From: Polytrichum commune
Lineage: Eukaryota; Streptophyta; Polytrichopsida; Polytrichales; Polytrichaceae
Direction of reading: 5' to 3'
NCBI GenBank assembly: GCA_950295325.1
Contig: OX485803.1
Location: 72,059,554 to 72,123,553, forward strand
Length of the DNA stretch: 64,000 nt
Shown here in pieces: positions 24,517 through 37,934 of this stretch; position 1 is the stretch's first letter; each line of letters begins with the position of its first letter. Made by a program: the position numbers and the translations under genes. The notes beneath the pieces were generated by a model that saw only the letters and a list, made by a program, of their open reading frames with translations, searched no databases and was not told the origin of the DNA.

Positions 24517-27500
24517 ATGTCGTCACCCATTGGGATCCCAACGCCGACTCGGGTGACAAGCTCGAAGCAGGTGATTATGTCACCGGCTTCGTCGTTTCCC
24601 TCTAGGGGAAGCTACTACCGTACTCACAGCTTAACGGAGGAGCAACAAGCGTACTCTTTGGCTCGATCAGGGAGTTACAGATCTCAGTATGCCGCTGACC
24701 GAGCTGCTGAGTCGGTGAGTGAGCCTCTCCTGGCTTCGAACGAGAAGGATGTGGACCTGGAGGCCACCAAGTTAGAGAACGCCGGGTCTAGGATGCGTTA
24801 CGACGAGAGCGAGAAATGGAGCTTGCAAAAGGAAGTGCGGCGGCAGTGCATGCTGGCAGGGCCCATGGTGTGCGTGAACGTGTTTCAATATTCCATCACG
24901 GTGGTGTCGGTGGCTTTTGTTGGCCACCTCGGGGAGCTGGAGCTTGCAAGTGCCTCCATTGCCACTTCACTCGCCGGTGTCCTTGGTTACTATGTCCTGG
25001 TATGTATAATCTCACACCGAAGATTCTGATTTTCCCTTTTTCGATATTGACAACCCCCTGCTTCTTTCTAAGAGAGTACGTGTCCTCTAAAACGTTCGGA
25101 AGCCATCGAATTACACTGGAGAGAGAGAGAGAGAGAGAGAGGACTAAGAAATCTGAGTGTTTGGGCTTAGAGCATTTTCTGAAGACTTTAGTGCAAATCT
25201 GGCAAGAGACACAGTCAAAAGATCGAAGTTTTCTCCTTGACATCATCCGTGCATTGAGTTTTGTGGTTGAGGTTTCTTATGTCTGTCTGTCTGTCACTCT
25301 CTCATTCTCACAGCTAGGACTGGGGAGCGCATTGGAGACTCTATGCGGGCAAGCGTATGGGGCAGGTCCCCAGCATTACCATCTGCTGGGAGTGTATCTT
25401 CAAAGAGCGCTGGTGGTGCTTTACATTGCATGCATTCCCATCTCCTTCATCTTCTTGTACATGGAAAATCTGCTGCTGCTGTTGGGCCAATCTCCCGACA
25501 TTTGCAAAAAGGCGGGCGAATACGCTCTGTTTCTCCTGCCCAGCCTTTACGGTTATGCCCTGCTGCAACCGGTGGTGAAGTTTTTGCAGACCCAGAGTGT
25601 GGTGCTCCCGATGATGATCTGCTCGGCATTAACATTGGGCTTGCATGTTGGCATTTCGTATGTGCTCATCTACGTGCTTGGGTTGGGGTTCAATGGGGCT
25701 GCACTGGCGACGAGCTTGTCGTTCTGGCTCAACGCTATCTTCCTGACCTTGTATGCGAGGTTCTCAGGGGTGTGCGAAGACACATGGAAAGGATTTTCGA
25801 AGGACGCTTTTGTAGACCTCCGCGAGTTTCTCAGCCTGGCAATTCCGTCTTGCATCATGATCTGGTAAGCAACAAGTTAAGAAATGTGTTGAATCTCGTA
25901 ATTCTCTTGTCAAGCGACAATTGGTTTAGTCGCATCTTCAGAGGCATATCCCAGGGTAGTAGGTACCAGTGTTGGTCTGAAATGTCTCTTTTTGATACCA
26001 TTCGGGTATTTATAATGAGGATTTTTGGAATGCAGGAGGGTACAGGGTATGGGTATTTGATGGTATTTTCGTTTTTGATATTATTTGGGTCTATATACCA
26101 TGCAAGAACCTTCAAACCTAGACAAAATTGTCCTAATATCAATAGTCCTAATATCAATATGGTTTAGAATGATATGGATCCAAATAATAATTCGGGTATA
26201 CAAAGATTCGCTTCCCTTGAGGTACCCACCAAATATCAATATTAGACTGGCATCACAATTTTGTTAGCCACAGGAGGTCCTTTGATACCATAATGATATC
26301 ATGCATTCACCTATATATATAACAGACCGACTTTGGTAGGAAATCTGTATGGTCAGCAGTGGAAATTTGGTGATAGTAGATGCCTGTCATTTGCTTGTCG
26401 TTATTTCTTCCCGGCATAGCTACACTCAGTAGCCAAACCAGGAACCATCATGGGTGCTGCTCCAAAGTTTCTTCAAGATTGTCATCTTCCCTAAGACTTT
26501 GTTTCGGTGTGGCTGCTGATGACCGGCCTCGTTTGCTCGGGATTGGGAATCAGATTATATTGGTCTGTGAACGAGAACTGAGAAATGCAGGCCTGCCATA
26601 GCATGTTTGTTTCACGTGGAACATTGTTGACATGGAATTATGACATGCTTGTGTCATGATCCCTGTCGAGTAGCCACTACCAAACAAGGCTAGTTCCTAA
26701 AGAAATTAGACAAATGTTCACCTCTTGAAACTCCATAGGATGTATAGGACTTGAGGAATCTGGTTACCTCGACTATCTAGAGGTTTCCTGGTCTAGACTT
26801 CAGGAAGTGGGATGTTGAAGCCGAGTCCTGGAGTTTTTTTGTATGTCCTCCCACAGCTGTGTGCCAGGATTGTTGCATACTTGAGAATCCCATGTTGTAC
26901 TTTTGACAATGGATTTTGTCACAAGTGGTGTCGGGTTACATCTAATGGGAGATTCTTGCGCTGTTGATGTTCTTCACAGCTTGGAGTACTGGTGTTTTGA
27001 AATACTCGTCATCCTAGCAGGAATTTTACCCAATCCTGAACTTGAGCTGGCGACACTCTCTGTCTGGTGCGCATTCAAACTAAGAAAGGATTTCCCATTA
27101 AAAAACGATGCTCTGTTTTCATGAAACTGCCCAGGTTAGGGTTAATTGGGGGTTAATTTGCATCAATGCATATGATTACAAGGAAATCTTGTGCAGAGTC
27201 ATTTTGTCATTCCATCACACTTGAGAGACGTGGAAGCTCGGAATCATGTTGTAATTGGTACAATATACTTCCATAATCGTGTACTTCCCTAGGCTTCTTC
27301 TATAGTGGAGCTGATTTGGCAAATTTGTTGTGCAGTTTGAGTACAACCTCTTTAAACTATATGATCCCCTTCGGCCTCAGTGCAGCTGCCAGGTTTGTTC
27401 TTCCTTCTCTCTTGTTTTGTTGAGCTTTGCCTTTTGATTCCCTTAGGACATAGGCAGTGCGTTGAACCCAGTGTTGGTCTGGTACATAGGTCAATGCATG

Positions 27501-29837
27501 GGATCAATAATAAACATCAATAATGATATGAAAAAACCTACCCATTGGCATCAAAGTTGCAATACCAATCAGATACTGATATTTGGTGGGTGTTTCGAAA
27601 TGAGAGAATCTTTGGATACTTGTGTTATTATTTGGATCAATACCATTCTAACCGTATTGATACTAGGGCAATTTTACCTAGGTATGAAGGTTCTTGCATG
27701 ATAGTTAGAGCCGAATGGTATCAAAAACAAAATATCCTCAAATACCTATACCCTACTCGCATAAAAAAATAAAATGTAAAATTCTCATTACAGATACCCA
27801 AAATGGTACTCAGAAAAGGCGAGAGCAGTCCAGCACTTCCTCACCTCTTTGTTTGTTGCTGCAGCACAAGAGTTGCAAATGAGCTCGGCGGTGCCAACGG
27901 CCAAGCGGCCAAACGAGCTGTGTGGGTAGTGATGGGCCTCTCCTCCATGCAAGCCATAGTCATCTCCAGCTTGCTTCTAGTGTTCCGCCATCAGTGGGGC
28001 TGGCTTTTCAGCAGTGATGCGGAAGTTGTGAACTCTGTCTCTGCAATAATGCCCTTCCTCTGTTGCATTGCTCTTCTAGATGGCATTCAAGGAGTTCTTT
28101 CAGGTGAGCACATACTTCCAAGAATCGCAATTTTGGTGAATACTGCATTATTGAGGAAATCAAGCTGAAAGCTGTGGACTGATGTTTCAACATAGCTGTT
28201 TATTTGTGGTTCATTTGATTGTTCCAGTTCTATATTTGTGTTTATTTTTTCATTTCTCCATTGTGACATTTAATTGTCTACAGGTGTTGCTAGAGGATGT
28301 GGGTGGCAAGAACTTGGAGCTTGTGTCAATCTGGGAGCATTCTATGGCGTGGGTGTTCCAATGGCGGCGGTGCTTGCCTTTGTATTTCACTTGAGCGGCA
28401 TGGTACAGTGTCCGAGAGCCATCCAATTTACAGTATATTTGGATCCTTAAATAACAAATGGCTCCTGCAGTCGTTGCTCATACAGGAAAAGGATGAGGAA
28501 GCTTGTGAAGCTACAATTTATGACAAAGATTTGCATTGGATCTAATTTTATAATATAATATTTACTAAAAAACACTAAGATATTGACGTCTTGATAAAAG
28601 AAAAGTATTTCCCGCCCACATGGCTCAAGTGCAACTTCTGATTGCACTACTGCAAAGCAGAAGTCCTCTTGAAGAAGGTTAATCTCTTTATGTATGCACA
28701 AAACTGTATTCCATTTCTAAAGCATGTAAGTCGTGGTGACTAAACTACTTGGGTGTCAATTTTCATACATGCTATGGACAACAATCCACATGTTGCTTAA
28801 AGTTCACCTACAAGTGACGACTCCGCCCATGGTTCACATGTTTAAATGAACCAATGACCAATGACCAATGACCAATACGAGATTGTTTTGTCTCCACTTC
28901 TATTTCCCCCACTTAAAAGGACCCCTGTCTCGCATTGGGATCTCCTGTTTAATGGATAGATTTGATTCCTTTAAGGCATATGTGGCTATCTAACTATGAC
29001 AGGAATCCGTGAATTATCTTTATCAGTCTGCAAGGGCAGTTTTTCTTTGTCTAATCAACTGGGGTGGTGAAATTTGCAGGGACTCTTTGCAGGTCTGATC
29101 TGTGGGTTGAGTGTTCAAACACTCATACTTGTGTATATTACCATGCACACGGACTGGAACAAGCAGGTGTTTAAGATACTTGTTCACAACTGCATTTTAG
29201 AAATTTCACATGCTGTATATGTAATAGCCCACTGGACAGTAGGACATGGAATATTAGTTTGGGTCGTAGTAATGTTAGGAGTTTTAACTATCAGCTATTC
29301 CCCAGCCATGTGCTTAATGAGCCGATTTGAGTAGATTCAGATTGAGCAGGTTGGTGTTTGTTATCATATATTTCAAGTTGTGAAGAAAGTCAGTTGCTTG
29401 AACACTGATCGTGCCAACCTTGGGGTGGATTTGCAAATACAGGTGGAGTTAGCAACTTCTCGTGTAGAGGGTGATGAAATTTCATATACAGAGGTGTGTT
29501 TCTCACAAACGACATCAAAGCTGATTCGGTCATTTATTTGTGCACATCAATCTGAGCGCACAGGAACTGGCTTGCTATCTTCAATTACTTAGATTGAATA
29601 TGAGATAGTGCATGACTAGGCCAGAGAGAAAAAATCATGGTGCAGGTTAGGAGCATGTTTGAGTAATTATCAGGTTGTAATAATGGCCTGGTAAAACCTT
29701 TCTGACCTTATGCTTATTTAATCTGGAGTTTCATTTTGAAGTCGAGTGGGATGGGGATGATGTGCACAATCAACTGCACTTGTCAAGAAAGCCCATATTG
29801 ACATTTTTAATTTGTTGTACAGGCTGTTGAGAAGTAA
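24517..29837 (+). CDS. MATE (DETOXIFICATION-type) efflux transporter, nine exons
   Basis: Exons are 24517-24999, 25314-25864, 26980-27066, 27336-27392, 27865-28103, 28284-28402, 29080-29166, 29443-29493 and 29823-29837. All introns are GT...AG and phases agree, giving 562 residues. Residues 1-110 are a hydrophilic, Ser-rich cytosolic N-terminus with an acidic LLASNEKD stretch; membrane segments begin at about residue 112. Family signatures are [19 protein letters not shown] (about 136-154), [10 protein letters not shown] (168-177), CLEYW across the exon 2/3 junction (345-349), STRVANELG (393-401) and GVARGCGW (473-480). Plant MATE proteins export organic cations, metabolites or xenobiotics by H+ antiport at the plasma membrane or tonoplast; the substrate cannot be told. 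Introns are about 180-1115 bases, and intron 1 carries a (GA)n microsatellite. The upstream in-frame codons before 24517 lack an ATG. The last exon is only five codons, so the C terminus is the least certain part. Confidence 0.92.
25119..25141. repeat. (GA)n microsatellite in MATE intron 1
   Basis: About eleven GA units inside the first intron. Confidence 0.9.
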
Positions 29838-30455
29838 GACCATGACCCAGCTCTGGTGACCGCAGTTCTGTATACATTCGACACGACAAATATTGTAAAC
29901 TATTGACTTAAAAAAGTAGAGACAGTGAAATTATAGAAAATGCTACCATCTTCATTCCAAGACCATACTTTTTGTCCCATTCCAACCAATCAATCATTTA
30001 CAAAGTTGAAGCAATAATCAGCTATGATATCTTATCCTGAATTAAATAGTTTTTGTTGCAAATACCATTAAGTCTTGTTAAATGACACGAAGTGACAAAT
30101 ACTTCACGGTACAGTGCAATGCTGAGGAAAGCTCAATGCAGCATAAATACAATGCAAATGCACTAAGAAGCTAAAAATTCTCTTAGTTTTTTGAAGATTC
30201 CCATACAACAGTGATGTTTGTACTTTCTGTGATTTAGAGTGTTTATGAGAGCTCAGTATCTCATGGTTATAACTTTAGTACCTTTCTCAATGGTCAAACC
30301 AGTTTCAAGATTTATGCTTCCTGAGAGACTCAGGCTGAGACTCTTCAAAAGTCCTAGCACTAGGGATGGAACATCCTAGTGTTGGGTACTAATATGGACT
30401 TGGAACAACTACAGTTGTTTGAGCAATATCAGTGTCTAAAATACTGCACTACAGA
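29838..30455. other. 3' flank of the MATE gene, no further gene seen
   Basis: AT-rich sequence with no recognisable coding frame; presumably contains the MATE 3'UTR. Confidence 0.5.
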
Positions 30456-30464
30456 GTTTAGTCT

Positions 30465-31123
30465 TATGTTCGGGGAAAACCAACGGCTAGTTCATTATCA
30501 GCCGATGGATTTTCCCTCATGGCCGGTCCAAATTTCCAACCATCGGATGGCAATCCGACTGTAATTTCAATCCTTTGGCAATTAGCCGATGGACCAAAAA
30601 ATGTCCCGGAAATGTAGTCGATTCTTCTTGTGAGTTACTGGATTTCAGCTGGAAGCATCCAAAGCGCTATTTGTCTGGGGCATTTGATGATGCACTTGAG
30701 GAAGTACCCTAAACCTTCAACTTTTTGAATTATGCAACCTTTCCATGACCAAATCCAATTGCTTCTATGAAGAATTGGGGGACCCTTGGCCTTCAAGCGG
30801 TGAAGGCATTGCTAGGTTCAATTCTTGCCAAGGATATTAACTCTTCAAATTTAAACTTTTGAACATGCCTTTCTTTTCACTTATTCAAGATTTTGTACTA
30901 AGAAATGATTTCTAATAACTTTTCATACATTTTTTAAACAATTAGTGCCGATATGAATTCCATTTAATCGAATATTGGCCAATGAAAATATGAAAATATA
31001 GACAATTGGCCGATTGATTTTACGAAAGACCGGCTCTTGTCGATGTAAATTGGAAAAAATCCAACCCTTCGTAGCAACTACCGGCAATTAGCCACTAAGG
31101 CTTCAAAAACTTCCCAAACTCTG
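30465..31123 (+). mobile_element. Mutator-like MITE family M, copy 2 (intact)
   Basis: 659 bases, the same ends as copies 1 and 3, with a perfect 9-base target-site duplication GTTTAGTCT (30456-30464 and 31124-31132). Non-coding. It contains the conserved 'cttcaagcggtgaaggc' and 'ggttcaattc' segments described in the findings. Sequence match to copies 1 and 3 is high along its whole length. Confidence 0.9.
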
Positions 31124-31132
31124 GTTTAGTCT

Positions 31133-32240
31133 CGATTTCCACAGCATTTGCCTACTAATATTAATATGCTCATTTAACTAATCCCTTCACATTCCCATAT
31201 GTTTCCTCGAGGGGAGGATATGTAGTGGTGCAGTGGGCCTAGCTTGCTCAGGTAAAATCTTACTTGGTAGCAAATTGTGGGCCAACACTTGGACCTCTGA
31301 TGCATGGAGGCGCACAAGAAATATACTATGATATAATTTGTATGTTCCGTCTTGTGCACAGTGAAGATGAATGGCACAAGTTTTTAGCTCTCAGAAAAGT
31401 ACATATTTAGCCGCCCATATGTATCAATTGTGCATTTCGTATGAAATACACACCACTGTAATAGGTCCTTTTATCCACTAAATGTTCACTTGAATGTAGG
31501 TCCAATGGAATGCTTTGTGTAGTAGAAGATGCTAAATGTGAAGGGTGAAGGGTTTTAGGTCGTCATGTAAGTCTCCGTGGCATGGTAAGTGGGTGCCTGA
31601 CATTCTTTGACAATTGACCAAACTAATTAGTATGTTCTTTTAGTTCAGTGTAGAAACATTTGGATTTTGAACCTTGTAAGGTGTGGTTGCATTGAAGCGA
31701 CACTTCCAACTTATAATATGGTTTTAGGTGTGTTAATAAAATCAATAAAATCTCAAAAAAGTACATTGAACACGCAAAATCAAGACAAACAATCAAGGGA
31801 AAATAAATAAATTCATATGAAGCCACAGTTAAATAAAAACTGGCAGTTTGCATTGATAGCTTTGATCAACATATAAAGGGGGCCTCAACCACAATGGCCA
31901 AAGGTGAGAATGGTTTAATCCTAGCTTCTTGGACATTGCCTAATTTGGCCTTAGACAGTAGCTACAGATGTCAACATGCTAGTTGCTTGCTTTGTCCTTA
32001 TAGATACAAGTTGACTTACTTGTCGCTAGTATGGCCTACCAAAACAATCATCACTAGGTAATGTGCCAACCAATTTGTATCCTTGCACCGCATCTTACAG
32101 TCCACACACTTGCTATGACATTACCCTAACTGTACTTTTCATTTAGCCACTTTAATCTACCATCTATGCCAAGAGCTTGACCCACAATACTAAAAAACGC
32201 CCATTTGAAATCTACATACTTTGAGAAATCCTAGGCTCAA
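31133..32240. other. Intergenic, no supported feature
   Basis: Short frames only, with no domain resemblance or terminal repeats noticed. Confidence 0.5.
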
Positions 32241-32494
32241 TCACTATATTCGTTAATTGGAGACTTTTTCATGATTTGGAGACTAATCAAAGACTTCGAG
32301 TCTCATATTGTGTTTAGTGCATGTTTTGATTATGATATAGATACTTATTATATTTAGAAATATATATACTCCTCATGCATGAATATGTAGAAAGTTCATT
32401 ACCAATGTTCTCCACGTTCACAATATTGCATCCCAAACTATGAGTAAAGTTTATTTTGAGACTTTCCAAAGTCTCCAATTAACGAATATAGTGA
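32241..32494. mobile_element. 254-bp MITE with 27-base perfect terminal inverted repeats
   Basis: The left end starts TCACTATATTCGTTAATTGG and the right end is its exact complement (…CCAATTAACGAATATAGTGA). A target-site duplication is not clear; weak CTCA matches lie just outside. A diverged copy of one end is at 51497-51555 in the opposite orientation. Superfamily not assigned. Confidence 0.8.
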
Positions 32495-34509
32495 TACTCA
32501 CCAATCCTTGACTGCCCAAATACAGATAGGTGAGTGTATACGAGCAATGTGACTCAATAAATTTGAGACATTAAGGGATTTCCCGGTTTGGCATAATCCA
32601 CATTTCAAAATTGGTAGACTCATACAAGTAATCTCAACAGTTTGTCTCAAAAGCTTCAGACTCTCAATCACCTTTGAATTGAAATCTACCTAATTGCTCA
32701 ATTTCTTACTGACAAGCACGTATCTACATACCTTAGCCTTTGTCAATCCCTTAGGTAGCATGCAACCTAATTCCATTCGAATTGAGGCAACAAAACATGT
32801 AGGTTATACATGAGAGGGAGAGTTGCATGAGTACTTCTCCCACTTGTGTACTTGGGAATGGCAGCTGTAGGCTAAGATTGGCTTGGACACTCTTCTAAAG
32901 CACTTGGTGACTGAGGTCGTTGGCAAGGCAACGCTAGAGAGGAGCTCAATCGTTGGTGTGATTTGTTGGTGACAAGCAGGTGCTGGCTGAGAGTGCAGTC
33001 AATGTCCACCTCCAACACATGTGCCTGGCCTTCTCGGAAATCGTCCCGTGAATTATCATCAGAAGAACCACCATGCGACATAGTCTCCTTCCAATGTAGT
33101 CTTAGCAAGCAATATGAAGGCTTGAAGTGGGTCCTCGGGATCAAGAGGCATAGTTGCAGGACCCATAATTCAATTCATTCTTTGAGTCTATGATCTCAAT
33201 TTGAGATGAAGGTTATTATGTTGGCCATTTTGCCTAATTTTGAAGGGCTTAATGTCTTGAATTGTAACCCAATTTTGATGTTTCATCACCCACCTACAAT
33301 TGTGCTATTGAGCTGCGTGGTATTGAGCTACATGCTATTGAGAGATGTTGCAGGTGGGTGGCAAATTCACCAATATGTTTCGCCTCTCACAACCAAGCAA
33401 CACACACAAAACCCTTGGCCCTCATAATCATACAACGTCCACGACCTCCTTCACAAGCGCCCAACCCATTGCCGCGAACAACTAATGTGGTTTACTTAGA
33501 CAACACCAAAATACACCCATAACTGCCTAAAAATAGTCATGATTACCCTATAATTGGATAGTCCCTGTCCACATAGAGCATGTATGACAATCTAAGCGTG
33601 CCCAATAGGTGTCACTTTTGGTTAATGTCCACACCTTAAGTTGTGTGACCATGGATTCATGTCAAAGCGACATATGTATCAAACTCAAAAATAAGGGGAG
33701 GAGGGGTTTTGCAAGTTTTATCATTTCAATGCATATTCACTTTCCCAATGGTTGAGTTTACTTACACACCACAAAGCTCAAACACAAGACAAGTGCATGA
33801 GTAATAGCTTTGTCCCAGCCCGTTGCACTCTTGCTTATTAATTAGCATCCCAAGCCACCCCAACCCGAGAGCCCATGCAATCATATAACCCCCCATGCCC
33901 ATGCATACATGCCATATGCATGTATGTCCATGCCCCCATTCATACATGCATGGCCATGGGCCTCCATCCCATGCATGTATGACCATGGCCGCCACCTTGG
34001 CTCCAAACTCGTAGCCTTAAATAGCATGTAGCTCAATAGCACAACTTAAGGTGTGGAATCCATGGTTACATAAATCCATGGTTTTAACTCGGTGAATGAA
34101 CTCTATGACCGAAAAGCATCAAGAATTCCCTTCCCCCCAATATATTCTGTTGCATACCCGGTTGCTGTCTCCAAGACTCTGTTTGTACTACATTTGTCGC
34201 TGATTCAATCTTTGAGTCAGGAATTGGAGAAGACATCAGCAGGCTGAGCTAACCTGTGATTGAATTTTGTATGTTTGTGGATGTCTATCTCATCAGTTCC
34301 AAGTACTAGGTAACTGGATCGAATCACTTCTTATCAGTACACACATTCCAAAACAGATTAGCATCAATTCATTGTTGTAGCCCTGAGTACATTAAAATAA
34401 GTTACTGACACATGTAAGAGTCCAATCCACGTGGATATTTTAGCTTTAATAGACGTCTCACTATTATGGTAGCCATTGCAGCACAACCATTTGTATAGAC
34501 TAGATAACA
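32495..34509. other. Intergenic, CATG-rich repeat patch at 33891-33993
   Basis: No supported gene. Around 33891-33993, 'catgcatgtatg', its complement 'catacatgcatg' and 'ggccatgg' repeat in both orientations; the Met/His/Trp-rich frame on the minus strand there is a translation of this repeat. The minus frame at 32872-33144 has no recognisable motif. Confidence 0.5.
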
Positions 34510-34730
34510 AGCAAGAGAAGAGAGTGGATGACTAACCGTGGGTATGGGAGAGCAAGGTGTCCTACTCGACATGGTTATTGGTTATAACCTATCAGCTCAC
34601 GAATATATTATGAGAATTATGGATGATATTGTACCTCCATGGATATAAAGTTGTGACTTAGTTCTGATAAGCATTCTGCTCTTGGATGAGCATTCGGTTA
34701 TGTCTGCAGTAATTTATACTCGAAGATCAA
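34510..34730. repeat. Dispersed repeat family 2, copy 2
   Basis: Related to 5460-5570 through 'gatgatattgtacctccatgg', 'ttctgataagcattctgctc' and 'ttggatgagca'. Same orientation, diverged. Confidence 0.45.
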
Positions 34731-37275
34731 TGCAAGGGTGAGGTGAGTAGTGATTAATTGACTCTGTAAATTGCAGTCAGAATTCAATGCAACACATAAT
34801 ACTCATCAGACACATAACATCATTCACATCCGTATTACCTCCAGTTTTGATAAGACCAGTATGATGTCGTTGTTCCAGTGATAGGATTCAGCAAGCAACT
34901 TGGAATATATTAAACATAGAGAGCGGTGATTACATAGCATACACCCTGACTACTTTTGCATACTCCTGTGACAGTCAAACCTGTTTGACTGGTGGAATCT
35001 TCAGGACACAGCTGGTGGATTTGCTCTTCCCAACATGGTCATAATCGCTGCTTGAATCTACTTCAGATACATTAACCTTCTGTTACCTAGCGGAGTCAAC
35101 ACGGTGGTGTAATCTTCCTTCCTCGAGTAATTCATTGACTGAATTGTGACCATGAGCTCGACGATCGGCCTTCTATTCATTGATCTCCACCATTGATCAA
35201 TTGTAGCACATTCATAATGAACACGAGACCGTGCAAAATATTCGTTCAAGAATTTCACAGCTGAGAAGTTCCACTAACGTAGATAAGATTTGACAATACT
35301 TCTGATCTGTGTAACACGTGCTTGAACCTTCTGGGACCTCTATCACATCAGCTGCTCGAGGTAGAACTGGAGGCAGAACCGGAGGCAAAGGGTCAAGGTC
35401 TCGTCTAGCATCCTTATGTGGTATTCTCATGAAGAAATTTCTTCAGACTGACTAATTCCGACAGAAACCTCAAGGCTTCTGGTCCCTAATTATAAGTAAA
35501 AGGAACAGGAGATGATATCAATAAGAATATAATCAGCTTGACCACGCGAGATTTAGATACTGCTACTGACCACTTGTTATACTGGTGTATTGTCATTTTG
35601 ATTCCAGCCGTATAAAGTGATTTGACATGGCCAGTTCCAAGTATACCTACATGAATTAAGCAACTGAATTAAGTAAATGGGCTAGCTTTAGGGCAACAAT
35701 TCCCCCAGGTATATTATTTAGAACTTAAATTCAGGAGGTGTACTCGTAAAATTGCGTACCGTTCGAAAGTTGTTCAGGTAATCTTAGTTGTTCCTTCAGT
35801 ACGTAAAAACATTATGCAATAGAATGTACAATAGAATTTGAACCCTAAACCCTAAACTGAAAATTGAGTCGATGTAAGGGAGCTACTGCGGGGTGCAAAG
35901 AATCTGCCCCGAATCTGTTCAATAAGCATTTGATGATAGGGATTTCTATCCACGCATGCAAGATTGATTACTTAAGTTCATGACATGTGGAGCGCATAAA
36001 ACTGAAATCACGACTGCTACCAGGTTCCGACTTCATTGATCATTGGGCCTTGCCGTTCCTTCCCGAGGTCCTTCAAATTCCCGACAAAAGTTTTACGGCG
36101 GTGGACCCTGGTTCATGACCCGAAGTATGCCCCTGGCTCGTTCTTCAACCTCTCCAGTATGGAATGACAAATGTGGATACATACATGTGTCATATATTTC
36201 TTTGAAATAACTAGCTAGCGACCCTACGTCGAAGAACCACTGTTCAGGAAGACTTCAACCATGTGCCTTTAGCGTGAAGAATTTTGTATGTACAAGTTGC
36301 AGCACTTTTATAGGAATAGCCGATTGAATGGCGGCCCCTTGGGCGTTCAGGGTATAGGTCGACAAATTTTCTTGTATATTAAACCTTTACTACTCGTGAC
36401 ACACTCGTGACACACTCGTGGCACAGTTACTTGCATGAGCTTGCACGATAGAGTGCTTGGAGGCTGGCAGACCTCGATTGTCAGCGGACAAATTAGCTTG
36501 GAATTCACCATTTTCTGAATTCGATGTGACAGGAATTGTCTAATTGTCACTCAAACCATACGAGTATAATATCCTTAATCCACCGCAAACTGAATTAATC
36601 CGGAGGATTTCTAGGAATTTGACTCTTAATTAAGCACGTGTGAAATTTGCACATTGCAGAAAGGATTCTTCAAAGTGGGGCTATGAAGTATTGCAACAAA
36701 TCTCCATCAGCTTTACGTACCTATTAAAATTACTAATTTTCAATTCATCTGCATGGACGAATTCTTTGAGTACGTGTGCACAGTGAAATGCTCAAGAAGC
36801 GTACTTAAAGGAAGCAGGAGTGTCCGATGTTTCAAACAATACGAATTGCTTGTGCTCTTCGATCTAGCGGGTGGGAGGAGCCAGGGACATCGATCCATCA
36901 GGCTTTCTTTCATTCTTATGCGGAGCTGGTGGGTGAGTTGGAGCTGGCCATTGTAAGTCTCAGCGTCTCACACTTCATGATGATGTTCGTCTTTTGTCAC
37001 TCAGAAGAAACCTATTTGAGCTTCATTATGTTTTAATTCACCTCAAGGACTTCCTCAACTATGAACCTGTCTCGTACTTGAAAGAACCGTTGATGTACAC
37101 CATCCTAACGCCACATATTCATTGTTGCTTACCGCACCTCAAGTCAAAGACTCAGCATTGAAAGTAGCTGGTGATTGACTATCCCATTCAAAATTTCTTT
37201 TTACAGTGTATTTGAGAATAAAACACATTTCATTTTGCACTAGAGTGTCTCCTCTACAACTTAATTAGAGAAAGA
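34731..37275. other. Intergenic upstream of small-protein gene A, weak coding hints only
   Basis: Two adjacent minus frames (35058-35258 and 35212-35430) and a plus frame ending at a good donor (ATT/GTAAGT, near 36953) have protein-like composition, but no partner exons or known motifs were found, so no gene is called. An 11-base unit 'acactcgtgac' is repeated about three times near 36394-36425. Confidence 0.4.
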
Positions 37276-37471
37276 TTTCAATCCTTATTTCAAAATGTAG
37301 TACTACATCATGGTCCTAATTAAGTCTTTTGTCCAATTGGACCACCGAGTTGATATTAGAATCTATTTCAATCCTTATTTCAAAATGTAGTACTACATCA
37401 TGGTCCTAAGTCTTTTGTCCAATTGGACCACCGAGTTGATATTAGAATCTATCTCATGAAGGCCTCTACTG
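37276..37471. repeat. 100-bp tandem duplication upstream of small-protein gene A
   Basis: Copy 1 (37276-37375) and copy 2 (37376-37471) are almost identical over 'tttcaatccttatttcaaaa' through 'gttgatattagaatctat'; copy 2 lacks four bases ('taat'). The pair ends about 190 bases before the start codon of gene A, so it may lie in its promoter. The near-identity shows the duplication is recent. Confidence 0.9.
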
Positions 37472-37664
37472 TCTGCACTCCAAGTCTACTCTGGGGAATT
37501 GGCCTTTTTGTCACGATCTTGATGTGATTATAGTCCTCCCAGGCTTTAAAGCCAATTTTATTTCATGTGCAGAATCTGTCCAGCTGTTTTCGCGTGGAGA
37601 ACAGCTACAGGCTTGGAGAACTCCAGTTTCACAGGATAGATTTCTTTCTCATCCACCTGTAGTC

Positions 37665-37934
37665 ATGGCCCAGTCTTCAGGAAATCCCTTCGCTGATCTG
37701 TCTCCAGAGGATCTACCGGAATGGGCCAGCGCTCCAGAACTTGTCAACGCCATAGCAGAACAGCTTGGCGATGAGGCTGGACAGACTTTTGCACAGATGC
37801 TCGAAAATCTTGAGATTCCTGATCGAGTGAACGTTCGGGAGCTTCTTGAAGAGATTGAGGATTTACTCGGTGACCATCACTTCGATCACTTGCTCCATGG
37901 CTCTCGGCGTGGAGAAAGCTCAGCTCCTAATTGA
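37665..37934 (+). CDS. Small acidic protein A (unrecognised family), intronless
   Basis: 89 residues. I do not recognise the family. The ATG lies in a good context (AGTCATGG), the same eight bases as in paralogue B at 58684. From FADLSP (residues 9-14) to residue 79 it aligns without gaps to protein B, with 42 of 71 residues identical, including LPEW, the invariant core PDRVNVREL (52-60) and FDH (73-75). It is rich in Glu, Asp and Leu and looks helical; there is no signal peptide, membrane segment or metal-binding cysteine. The tails differ: A ends in a basic/Ser-rich stretch, B in an acidic one. Both frames staying open while flanks and tails diverge argues for selection. A longer 5' in-frame extension has no ATG. 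Function unknown. Confidence 0.72.
   Translation: MAQSSGNPFADLSPEDLPEWASAPELVNAIAEQLGDEAGQTFAQMLENLEIPDRVNVRELLEEIEDLLGDHHFDHLLHGSRRGESSAPN

Noticed and set aside
25343-26167. Long alternative plus-strand frame across MATE exon 2 and intron 2
   Set aside because: A different frame carries the MATE signatures and splices in phase with the other exons.
33762-33995. Met/Trp/His/Gly-rich minus-strand frame
   Set aside because: It is produced by repeated CATG/GGCCATGG motifs with no protein-like conservation.
36753-37036. Plus-strand frames ending near a good splice donor
   Set aside because: No partner exon, start context or family motif was found; kept only as a weak hint in the intergenic entry.
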